Origin: Prolixibacteraceae bacterium
GTDB lineage: Bacteria > Bacteroidota > Bacteroidia > Bacteroidales > Prolixibacteraceae
Direction of reading: 5' to 3'
DNA: 64,000 nt
Assembly (NCBI GenBank): GCA_021740385.1
Contig: JAIOZY010000014.1
Location: 18,007-82,006, forward strand
Shown: in pieces, positions 25,168-32,992 of the stretch
Numbering within the stretch: the first letter of the stretch is position 1
Layout: each line of letters begins with the position of its first letter
Made by a program: the position numbers and the translations under genes
Notes under the pieces: generated by a model
Seen by the model: only the letters and a program-made list of their open reading frames with translations
The model's database searches: none
Told to the model about the DNA's origin: nothing

Positions 25168-27579
25168 TTATACCTCTTCAAAAGGGACTTCAACAAAGAA
25201 GGTTGATCCTTCGTAAAGTTTCGATTCAAAATAGAGTCTTCCTCTCATCAGGTTTACAAGGCCCCGGCTTATTGTAAGCCCAAGCCCGGTTCCTTCGGTC
25301 ATTAAGTTAACCTGGTAGAACCGGTTAAATATTTTTTCCTTGCTTTCATCGGGAATGCCAATGCCGGTGTCTTTCACATAAAGGATGAGCTTTTTATCGA
25401 CCGGGTTAATAAAATAGCCGAGCTCTACTTTTCCTTCTTCGGTAAACTTAAAGGCATTGTTAAGCAGGTTTGTCAGAACTTCCCTGAGTTTTTCAGGATC
25501 GGTTTCAACAATATCTTTGCCCTTTGGCAGCATGGTTTTAACGGCAAACTTAACTTTATCGGTTTTTTCATGGGCTTTAAAGTAATCGCTTACTTCGTCG
25601 ACAACTTCATTTACGTTAACTTTTTGTGTGCTAACACTTAACTGATTGGCATCGATTTTTGCAATGTTTATAATATCGTCGATCAGGTGCAATACCTGTT
25701 CGGTATCGCGACGGATAACGTCAATGAAGTTGCTTTTTTCTTCGTTCGTTACATCATCCTCGGTAAGGAGGTTCGCGAATCCGACTATTGCATTCAGCGG
25801 GGTACGTATTTTGTGACTCATATTACCAAGATAGGCCGATTTCATGCGGTCCGATTCTTCGGCTTTTTCTTTGGCTCTGATCAGTTCCTGCTGAACATTG
25901 ATCCGTTCGGTAATATCCTGCAAAAGTCCAATTAGCTGGTGTGGTTTCCTGTCGTTATCGCGTTTGGTTATCAGCACCGAAACGTTCAACCATATCAGTC
26001 CGCGTTCGGGATGTTTTACCCTGAATTCAGCCATCATGGTATCGCGAAGCCCGTTCCCCAGGGCATCGAACTGTTCGGTAACTTTTTTAATATCCGATGA
26101 ATAAATATTATTGAGAATGTTTTGTCCCTTCGATTTAGCATTTCCTTTAAGCATGAAATGCCACTCATCGGGAATGGTAATATCATCGGTAGCAAAATTG
26201 TATTCGCAGAATGCCAGCCCCGAGTTTTTAACAGCCAGGCTGAGTTTTTTCTTTTCTTCCTCGAGCTTGTCCTGCAGGTTTTTAACTTCGCGTAAATCAA
26301 CAAAGGTTTCCATGGTAACCTGTTTGCCGTCCATGAACATATTGGTTATAGTGCGCAATATGGGTATTTCTTCTTCTTTTGAATTAACGAGCAAACTTTC
26401 GAGGCTTTGTGGTTTATCATGTTTCGACCCGGCGGGGTCAATTTGTTCGGTGGTAAACTCGGGCAGGAAATTGGTACGCACATTTCCCAAAATTGCATCT
26501 TCAGGGGCATTAATCAGGTCGCAGGCATACGGGTTGGCTGTAATAATTATTTCTGAAGGTTGCTGCGAAATAATGATCCCAACCTGTGCTTGTTCAATAA
26601 TATGGCGCTTAACACTTTCGCTGGCTTCAAGCTCTTCGGTTTTCATGTGAAAATCGTTGATCATACGCGCTACATTCCCCATTTCGGTGCGGTTTTTTAT
26701 CAAAGGCTGAATGTCGTATGAATTGCCCTTCTCAAGGGATTTTGAAATGCGGTTTAGCGGGAATACGACCCAAAAGAACAGGGCAGCAATCAGGAAAAAA
26801 ACGATAAGCCCCAAAGCACCCGACATGAGCCAGTTGTCGATTGATGTTGTGCTTTTCCAAAGCGAAAGGAACGGCGGGTTGAGCGTTATAACCATTTTTT
26901 CTACGGTTGCCTTGTTGTATGACATCAACGGGCGCACAATTCTTATGGTTTCTTTAGGTACAGGCGGAAGCAGGTGGTCTTTATCGATGAATGATATTTC
27001 GGCGCGGTTAATCTCTTTTTCAAAAAAACCGATCCAACGGTTATCCTGAAGTGATGCTGAAAATATAAAACCCGCAGAAGAATTGGTGTCTGCAATTTTT
27101 TGGCCAAATACACGGTACAGACCTTTTTCGCTTTTAAGATAAAAATCACAGGTTTGTTTATTTTCAAAAAGCTGCACAATTTCAAAAGGTGAAATTGAGA
27201 GCATATCCTGTTCGACATTGTGGTGTGACGTAAAATAAAACGGTTCACCCATGGCATTGTAAAACCAAATTGCATCAACCTTAAAGTGGTTCATCACCAT
27301 GGTGTCGAGGTCGTAAAGCATCATTTCGGGCACCGGTTCATCCTGTGTAAGAAATAGTACAGTACTGGCCGAATTGCTTATTTCATAATTGTACGTTGAT
27401 ACAATATCAACCCGTTCGGGCGACAACATCTTATCGACCAAAACTTCATATTCCTGGCTTATGGATGCTTTTATGTCGCTGAATTTTTTTTCAGCCCTTA
27501 AATGAAAGATACTGATTCCGGCAAAAACAATAGCCAGTATTGCGATAATCAACCAGATAAATCGTGACAGAAGTTTCAT
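25168..27579 (-). CDS. PAS-domain sensor histidine kinase with atypical H-box
   Basis: An 803-residue membrane kinase. Order: TM at about 7-24, a periplasmic sensor region to about 255, TM 256-278 (GLIVFFLIAALFFWVVFPL), a HAMP-like linker, PAS1 (about 340-450), PAS2/PAC (about 460-590, ending LLQDITERINVQQ), HisKA, then HATPase (N-box NLLNNAFKF, G1 DTGIGIPDESKEKIF, G2 GTGLGLTISRGL). The H-box reads NMSHKIRTPLNAI: Lys (codon AAA) replaces the acidic residue normally next to the phosphoacceptor His. There is no receiver domain and no response regulator beside it. Its signal is unknown. Confidence 0.92.
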   Translation of the reverse strand: MKLLSRFIWLIIAILAIVFAGISIFHLRAEKKFSDIKASISQEYEVLVDKMLSPERVDIVSTYNYEISNSASTVLFLTQDEPVPEMMLYDLDTMVMNHFKVDAIWFYNAMGEPFYFTSHHNVEQDMLSISPFEIVQLFENKQTCDFYLKSEKGLYRVFGQKIADTNSSAGFIFSASLQDNRWIGFFEKEINRAEISFIDKDHLLPPVPKETIRIVRPLMSYNKATVEKMVITLNPPFLSLWKSTTSIDNWLMSGALGLIVFFLIAALFFWVVFPLNRISKSLEKGNSYDIQPLIKNRTEMGNVARMINDFHMKTEELEASESVKRHIIEQAQVGIIISQQPSEIIITANPYACDLINAPEDAILGNVRTNFLPEFTTEQIDPAGSKHDKPQSLESLLVNSKEEEIPILRTITNMFMDGKQVTMETFVDLREVKNLQDKLEEEKKKLSLAVKNSGLAFCEYNFATDDITIPDEWHFMLKGNAKSKGQNILNNIYSSDIKKVTEQFDALGNGLRDTMMAEFRVKHPERGLIWLNVSVLITKRDNDRKPHQLIGLLQDITERINVQQELIRAKEKAEESDRMKSAYLGNMSHKIRTPLNAIVGFANLLTEDDVTNEEKSNFIDVIRRDTEQVLHLIDDIINIAKIDANQLSVSTQKVNVNEVVDEVSDYFKAHEKTDKVKFAVKTMLPKGKDIVETDPEKLREVLTNLLNNAFKFTEEGKVELGYFINPVDKKLILYVKDTGIGIPDESKEKIFNRFYQVNLMTEGTGLGLTISRGLVNLMRGRLYFESKLYEGSTFFVEVPFEEV

Positions 27580-27795
27580 AACGTTTTACTTAAAAGTACT
27601 GATTTATTAAAAAGTTCCCCCAAACTCACACTAATACCTTTTTTATTTTGAACGTATCCCGTTACCGGTAAACGTTCCCCCGAAAAACCGGGAAAATCTC
27701 CTTAAAATCTTTTTAGACGAATGAAAGTTAAGAAAATTGTTAATACAAAAAAAGCACCTTAAAAAGTAATGGGTAATTATTGGGGTTGAAATTGC

Positions 27796-27851
27796 AAAAA
27801 AACGGGGTTCAGAGCAAAATTTTTAAACTGCTTTTTGCTGTGAACCCGTTT
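27796..27851 (-). terminator. Terminator of purL
   Basis: Arms 27800-27819 and 27833-27851 (ACGGGGTTCA-gAGCAAAA against TTTTGCT-gTGAACCCGT) form a long imperfect hairpin that, read leftwards, ends in a run of T. It lies 33 bp past the purL stop. The rest of the 27580-27883 gap shows nothing I can support. Confidence 0.78.
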
Positions 27852-27883
27852 ATTATTTTGAATTTTTCAGAATTTGCCTGTCG

Positions 27884-30800
27884 TTAATGTTCCATTTTAT
27901 CGGCAATCCATTTTTTTGCATTCACAAAAGCTTCTATCCATGGGCTTAGCTCATCGCTACAACGTTCCGAAGGATAATAACCCCATTGCCAGGGCAATAT
28001 TGCCCGCTCAAGATGAGGCATCATAGCCAGGTGGCGGCCATCGTCCGAACACATCCCGGCCACGTTATAATCCGATCCGTTTGGATTGCCCGGGTATCCA
28101 CCGTTTGTGTATTTCAATGCGATGTTGTATTGATCTTCGTTTGAAGCAAGACTGAATTTGCCTTCGCCGTGAGCAATCCATATTCCCAGTGTTTTCCCGG
28201 CCATGTTGCCCAACATTACCGACGGGTTTTTTGGGATTGTAACATTCAGGAACGACGATTCGAACTTATGGCTTTCGTTATGCAACATTTTGGGCGGTGT
28301 TGCAGCACCGGTATCAATCAAGTTAAGCTCGGCCATTAGCTGGCACCCGTTGCAAACGCCGAGGCTAAGCGTATCGGGGCGCTTGTAAAAGTTCTCGAGC
28401 GCTACACGTGCTTTTTCGTTGTATTTAAAAGCACCGGCCCAGCCTTTTGCTGAACCCAGCACATCGGAATTTGAGAAACCGCCAACAAACACGATCATGT
28501 TCACATCGCTCAAATCTTCCCGGCCACTGATAAGGTCGGTCATGTGCACATCTTTCACGTCGAAGCCGGCAAGATACAAGCTGTAGGCCATTTCGCGGTC
28601 GCCGTTTACGCCCTTTTCACGAATAATGGCAGCCTTTACGCCGGAAGGTTCTCTCCTTTTCGGGTTAATACCTATCGAGGAAGCTTTCCCGTCGAAGTTG
28701 CCAAAATCAAAATTCAGTTCATTGTTTTTATAATTTTTGAAGCGTTCGAGGGCCAGCTTTTCGCCGCTTTGTTTCCGGTCGAACAAATATGAGGTTTTGA
28801 ACCAAAGGTCGCGCAAAGTACTGACATCAAAGTCATAAATATCGGATCCGTTCAGAATTTTTACTTTTCCTGAAGTTGTTGGTGTACCAATTTTAATGAA
28901 GTCGATATCGTTGTAGGCAAGTAAATCTTCGGCTTTTTCATCGGCCTGGAAAACAATACCCGGGTTTTCGGCAAAAAGAAGTTTTACGCTGTCTGGTTCT
29001 TCAAGCACAGTCAGGTCGAGGTCCAGTCCGCTTTGATTATCGGAAAAACAAAGCTCAAGCAAGGTGGTGATAAGTCCGCCTCCCCCAATATCGTGTCCGC
29101 TAACAATCAATTCCTTTTCGATTAATTCCTGAACGGTATTAAAAGCATTTATAAAATATTGTGTATTGGTAACGGTTGTAGTTGCAGTGCCCAGCTTGTT
29201 TACAATTTGGGCTAAAGCACTTCCGCCGAGTTCTTTTGGGGCTTTCGAAAAATCGATATAATACAATGGTTTACCTTGTTTTAAAACGGGCTCAACCACC
29301 TTTTTCACATCGTTCACTTCGCCCGATGCAGATATGATAACAGTGCCGGGCGAAAAAACCACATCGTTTTTGTATTTCTGGGTCATCGAGCAGGAATCCT
29401 TTCCGGTGGGAATGTTAATGCCCAGGCCGCAGGCAAAGTCGCTGGCGGCTTTAACGGCTTCATATATCCGGGCATCTTCGCCTTCGTTTTTGCATGGCCA
29501 CATCCAGTTGGCGCTAAGGCTTACACTGCGAATTTTATCGGGCATGGGAGCCCATATTATGTTTGTGAGGGCTTCGGCAATGGCTAGTATCGATCCGTTT
29601 GCTGCATTTATTAAACCCGCGGCAGGGGCATGGCCAATGGCCGATGCAAGCCCGCTTTTCCCCCGGTAATCGAGTGCTATCACCCCCAGATTGTTTAGCG
29701 GGAGTTGTAGCTTACCTGCACATTGCTGTTTGGCAATGCGCCCGGTAACCGATCGGTCGACCTTATTGGTAAGCCAGTCTTTACACGCCACGTTTTCAAT
29801 TTGCAGCACTTGTTCGAGGTAATCGGTAATTTCTTCTTTTTTGTAAGCAACGGGTGCAAATCCCGGTTTAACGGTATGGTCTTCCATCAGCGTTTTTGGC
29901 GGGTTGCCAAACATGTGCTCCAGTTTCCAGTTAATGGGTTTTTCTCCGGTTTCGGTTTTTTCGAACGTGAACTGCATGTCGCCGGTAGTTTCACCAATTA
30001 CGTAAAGCGGTGCGCGTTCGCGTTCGGCAATTTTTTTCAGTGTTTCAATGTTTTCTTCTTTAATCACCAGGCCCATGCGCTCCTGCGATTCGTTACCGAT
30101 GATTTCTTTTAATGATAGTGTAGGGTCGCCCACGGGCAGCTTGTCAATTTCAATTTTGCCGCCGGTATCTTCAACCAGTTCCGAAAGGCAGTTGAGATGG
30201 CCCCCGGCGCCGTGGTCGTGAATGGATACCACGGGGTTATTATCGGTTTCGGCCAAAGCGCGTATGGCATTGTATACCCGTTTTTGCATTTCGGGGTTTG
30301 CACGCTGCACGGCATTCAGCTCAATTTTATTTTCATATTCACCGGTAGCTACCGACGATACTGCGCCACCGCCCATGCCAATGCGGTAATTATCGCCACC
30401 CAGCAAAACCACTTTTTGCCCTGGGGCAGGCACATCTTTCAGGCTGTCTTCTTCTTTTCCATAGCCAATACCACCGGCCAGCATGATTACTTTATCGTAG
30501 GCAAATTTCTTGTTGTTTTCGAAATGCTCGAAAGTTAGCAGGCTGCCGTTAATAAGCGGTTGCCCGAACTTGTTGCCAAAATCGCTGGCACCGTTCGAAG
30601 CTTTGATCAAAATTTCTTCGGGAGTCTGGTACAGCCATTCCCGTTCTTCGGTTTGTTGTTCCCAGGGCCGGCTGCTTTCCGAACGCGGATAGGCCGTCAT
30701 GTAAACGGCGGTACCGGCTATGGGGAATGCCCCTTTGCCACCGGCAATACGGTCGCGTATTTCGCCGCCTGTGCCGGTCGATGCACCGTTAAACGGTTCT

Positions 30801-31564
30801 ACAGTAGTGGGGAAATTGTGGGTTTCAGCTTTCAGCGAGAGGACTGTTTTCACATCTTTCAGCTCGAAAAAATCGGCTTTATCCTGCGTTTTGGGTGCAA
30901 AAAGTTCGACCACCGGCCCCTCGGCAAACGAGCAGTTGTCCTTGTAAGCCGAAACGATTCTATTTGGGTTGGTTGCTGTGGTTTTTTTTATCAGTTTAAA
31001 AAGTGAAAGTTCTTTTTCAACACCGTCGATCACAAATGTTCCGTTGAAGATTTTGTGCCGGCAATGTTCGCTGTTAACCTGAGAGAAACCAAATACTTCG
31101 CTATCGGTAAGTGGCCGCCCAAGTGTTTTCGACACCGAATTGAGGTATTCGATTTCACCGGGGCTCAGCGCCAGGCCTTCCTGCTGGTTATAGGCAGCAA
31201 TGTCTTCAATTTCGATAATCGGTTCCGGTTCACGATCAATGGTAAAAAGTGTTTGGCTGAGGTTGCGATACATGTGCTGGAGCATGGGGTCGTACGGGCT
31301 CTTTTCGCTTTCAACCTGATGGTACTCTTCCATGCGATCGATGCCGGTTATGCCCATGTTTTGGGTTATCTCTACCGCGTTGGTGCTCCATGGCGTGAGC
31401 ATCTCTTTACGCGGGCCAACAAACCACCCGTCAAGGGTTGCATCGTCGAGTTTACGGGCTGTGCCAAAAAGCCAGGTAAGTTTTTCAATGTCTTGTTCCG
31501 AGAGGGGGTTGACTGCGCTAACAGCAATAATGCTGTTGCCTGGCGCCTGAAAGAATACGATCAT
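27884..31564 (-). CDS. purL: Phosphoribosylformylglycinamidine synthase, large single-chain form
   Basis: A 1226-residue FGAM synthase for the fourth step of purine synthesis (FGAR + Gln + ATP to FGAM). The order is N-terminal PurS-like domain, linker with SPGEIEYLNSVSKTLGRPLTDSE, two AIRS-like halves (LKAETHNFPTTVEPFNGAST; GGNYRIGMGGGAVSS-type region; GIDIPTGKDS-like GINIPTGKDSCSMTQ), and a C-terminal class I glutaminase with the nucleophile Cys in GVCNGCQLMAEL and catalytic His in AHGEGKF. The single-chain form is usual for this phylum, in contrast to the split PurSQL. A -7 element is at 31601-31608. Confidence 0.97.
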   Translation of the reverse strand: MIVFFQAPGNSIIAVSAVNPLSEQDIEKLTWLFGTARKLDDATLDGWFVGPRKEMLTPWSTNAVEITQNMGITGIDRMEEYHQVESEKSPYDPMLQHMYRNLSQTLFTIDREPEPIIEIEDIAAYNQQEGLALSPGEIEYLNSVSKTLGRPLTDSEVFGFSQVNSEHCRHKIFNGTFVIDGVEKELSLFKLIKKTTATNPNRIVSAYKDNCSFAEGPVVELFAPKTQDKADFFELKDVKTVLSLKAETHNFPTTVEPFNGASTGTGGEIRDRIAGGKGAFPIAGTAVYMTAYPRSESSRPWEQQTEEREWLYQTPEEILIKASNGASDFGNKFGQPLINGSLLTFEHFENNKKFAYDKVIMLAGGIGYGKEEDSLKDVPAPGQKVVLLGGDNYRIGMGGGAVSSVATGEYENKIELNAVQRANPEMQKRVYNAIRALAETDNNPVVSIHDHGAGGHLNCLSELVEDTGGKIEIDKLPVGDPTLSLKEIIGNESQERMGLVIKEENIETLKKIAERERAPLYVIGETTGDMQFTFEKTETGEKPINWKLEHMFGNPPKTLMEDHTVKPGFAPVAYKKEEITDYLEQVLQIENVACKDWLTNKVDRSVTGRIAKQQCAGKLQLPLNNLGVIALDYRGKSGLASAIGHAPAAGLINAANGSILAIAEALTNIIWAPMPDKIRSVSLSANWMWPCKNEGEDARIYEAVKAASDFACGLGINIPTGKDSCSMTQKYKNDVVFSPGTVIISASGEVNDVKKVVEPVLKQGKPLYYIDFSKAPKELGGSALAQIVNKLGTATTTVTNTQYFINAFNTVQELIEKELIVSGHDIGGGGLITTLLELCFSDNQSGLDLDLTVLEEPDSVKLLFAENPGIVFQADEKAEDLLAYNDIDFIKIGTPTTSGKVKILNGSDIYDFDVSTLRDLWFKTSYLFDRKQSGEKLALERFKNYKNNELNFDFGNFDGKASSIGINPKRREPSGVKAAIIREKGVNGDREMAYSLYLAGFDVKDVHMTDLISGREDLSDVNMIVFVGGFSNSDVLGSAKGWAGAFKYNEKARVALENFYKRPDTLSLGVCNGCQLMAELNLIDTGAATPPKMLHNESHKFESSFLNVTIPKNPSVMLGNMAGKTLGIWIAHGEGKFSLASNEDQYNIALKYTNGGYPGNPNGSDYNVAGMCSDDGRHLAMMPHLERAILPWQWGYYPSERCSDELSPWIEAFVNAKKWIADKMEH

Positions 31565-31600
31565 ATCTGAACCGGTTTATATTAAGAATGTTTAACACTG

Positions 31601-31608
31601 CAAATATA
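31601..31608 (-). promoter_or_regulatory. -7 element of purL
   Basis: On the minus strand TATATTTG matches TAnnTTTG and lies 37 bp before the purL ATG. No clear -33 TTTG was seen at the right spacing. Confidence 0.55.
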
Positions 31609-31727
31609 GCAAAAAGGGCAGGTTAAACGGAAAAAGGCTTATCTTTCGGGAATAATCACTGAAGGTTAATAATGAATTAATTTGCAGTAAATAAGTGGTT
31701 TGATTATTTGATTAATGTTGATAAAAT

Positions 31728-32057
31728 ATGGCTAAAAGAGTTTTATTTTTTATTGTAATTGCATTCATGGTTTCGTGTACCGCATCGCAACGGTTGGCCG
31801 GCAAGTACGAAGGCAAAGGTGCCGAAGTGCTTTTTCGCGATTTTGGCGAGCCACTTGAGGTTCAAAAAACAGAAACCGGAAACCGCATTTTTGTATATAA
31901 AAAAGAGACCCTTGTGCGGGAAACAACCATTGGCACCGGCCGGGGTACCCTCGATGAACGCGTTAGCCCGTCATTTATGAAAATTGAGACGTATAAATTT
32001 GTACTTGACAACGAAGGAGTTATAGTCGATACGGTTTACGAAAAAGTGTACGAATAA
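31728..32057 (+). CDS. Small lipoprotein of unknown function
   Basis: A 109-residue protein with signal MAKRVLFFIVIAFMVSCTAS; the lipobox is MVSC at about residue 17. The mature part (LAGKYEGKGAEVLFRDFGEP, then a beta-rich segment with ETTIGTGRGTLDERVSPSF) is shared in style with small Bacteroidota lipoproteins, but I cannot assign a family. It is divergent from purL and followed by the tRNA-Leu gene 106 bp later. No motif suggests activity. Confidence 0.78.
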   Translation: MAKRVLFFIVIAFMVSCTASQRLAGKYEGKGAEVLFRDFGEPLEVQKTETGNRIFVYKKETLVRETTIGTGRGTLDERVSPSFMKIETYKFVLDNEGVIVDTVYEKVYE

Positions 32058-32084
32058 ACAAAATATCCAAAACGCACATTTTAT

Positions 32085-32115
32085 TTTGGCGGAGAATCGG
32101 AATTTTATATTTTTG
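32085..32115 (+). promoter_or_regulatory. Promoter of tRNA-Leu
   Basis: TTTG (32085-32088), a 19-nt spacer, then TATTTTTG (32108-32115): both boxes and the spacing match the Bacteroidota consensus. Transcription would begin near 32121, about 43 nt before the mature tRNA. Confidence 0.8.
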
Positions 32116-32163
32116 CATCCGTTCCGGCCGAAATGAAAAGACCGGCAGGTTCATAAGTTTTAT

Positions 32164-32248
32164 GCCCAGATGGTGAAATCGGTAGACACGCCAGCTTGAG
32201 GGGCTGGTGCTCGATACGGGCGTGCAGGTTCGAGTCCTGTTCTGGGCA
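32164..32248 (+). tRNA. tRNA-Leu (anticodon GAG)
   Basis: An 85-nt class II tRNA. Acceptor arms GCCCAGA (32164-32170) and TCTGGGC (32241-32247) pair fully; the D-arm region is TGGTGAAATCGGTAGACAC. The anticodon stem CCAGC/GCTGG encloses a 7-nt loop with GAG at 32198-32200. A long variable arm follows, then the T-arm with GGTTCGAGTCC. CCA is not encoded (ACCG follows). Its last 8 bases are the start of the 110-bp tandem repeat. Confidence 0.95.
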
Positions 32249-32576
32249 CCGATAGGTCAGCAATAAACGTGCTGGCCTTTTTTTTTGCACTGCCGTTGCC
32301 AGGTCCTGCGAAGCGAAGCGGAGTCCCGATGAGCGCAGCGATATCGGGATTCTGGGCACCGATAGGTCAGCAATAAATGTGCTGGCCTTTTTTTTTGCAC
32401 TGCCGTTGCCAAGTCCTGCGAAGCGAAGCGGAGTCCCGATGAGCATAGCGATATCGGGATTCTGGGCACCGATAGGTCAGCAATAAACGTGCTGGCCTTT
32501 TTTTTTGCACTGCCGTTGCCAAGTCCTGCGAAGCGAAGCGGAGTCCCGATGAGCGCAGCGATATCGGGATTCTGGG
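32241..32576 (+). repeat. Tandem triplication of the tRNA-Leu tail and terminator (110 bp x 3)
   Basis: Units 32241-32350, 32351-32460 and 32461-32570 are each exactly 110 bp and differ at only a few positions; a partial TCTGGG closes the array at 32571-32576. Each unit starts with the tRNA 3' end TCTGGGCACC, continues with a terminator hairpin and T9, and ends with the palindrome TCCCGAT...ATATCGGGAT. Only the first unit is attached to a full tRNA. Reading frames across it are by-products of the repeat. Confidence 0.95.
32254..32286 (+). terminator. tRNA-Leu terminator, first of three copies
   Basis: AGGTCAGCA (32254-32262), a 7-nt loop and TGCTGGCCT (32270-32278), followed by T. Identical or nearly identical hairpins recur at 32364 and 32474 in the tandem units. 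Confidence 0.88.
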
Positions 32577-32752
32577 ATCAAGTGAACTTTCTGGTGGGAC
32601 GTACTATTTCTATCGAGAGATTTTCATCGCAGGAGGTTAAGGCTAAGGCTAAGGTTGAGGTTGAGGTTGAGGTTTCCCGCTTCGCGGGAGTTCTTCCCGC
32701 TTCGCGGGACTGCTCCTTCGTCGCAAAAGGTTTAGATGGAAAGATGGATTGT
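32575..32752 (+). repeat. Dispersed repeat, copy A, with GGTTGA-type hexamer tract
   Basis: Starts GGATCAAGTGAACTTTCTGG and ends GATGGAAAGATGGATTGT. Inside, 32635-32670 is six hexamers (GGTTAA, GGCTAA x2, GGTTGA x3) followed by the hairpin TCCCGCTTCGCGGGA, which is duplicated in this copy. A second copy lies at 58249-58430. The frame through it (KAKAKVEVEVEV) stays open because the unit is six bases, but no start or ribosome site supports a gene. From 32753 to 32992 I see only one long-loop hairpin (about 32848-32903). Confidence 0.88.
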
Positions 32753-32992
32753 GTTGGGTTGATATAATAAATAGTTATTAAGCCAGTTATGTCCGCCAGC
32801 TTTTGAAATTTGATAAAAGGCAGGAGATTCAATAGCGATAAGATTAATTTTCGGCCGCGGTCTTTTTTCGCCAAAGGTAGTTGACTCTCCCGGCCGAAAT
32901 TATCCAAATATTGAATAGACAATTGCTAATTTAAAAGCTCATAATATTCGCGACACCAGAAAGATGAATTGTTCCGTTAAAGCGAATAATGT

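Noticed and set aside
32105..32469. Minus-strand frames across the tRNA tail array
   Set aside because: Their peptides repeat every 110 bp because the DNA does, and they cover the tRNA and terminators.
32241..32576. CRISPR array
   Set aside because: Units are contiguous 110-bp repeats with no unique spacers and no cas genes; the GGTTGA tracts are simple hexamer repeats.
32575..32763. Coding gene with Val-Glu repeats in the dispersed repeat
   Set aside because: The open frame follows from the six-base unit; both copies differ in start and tail and neither has a promoter or plausible start.
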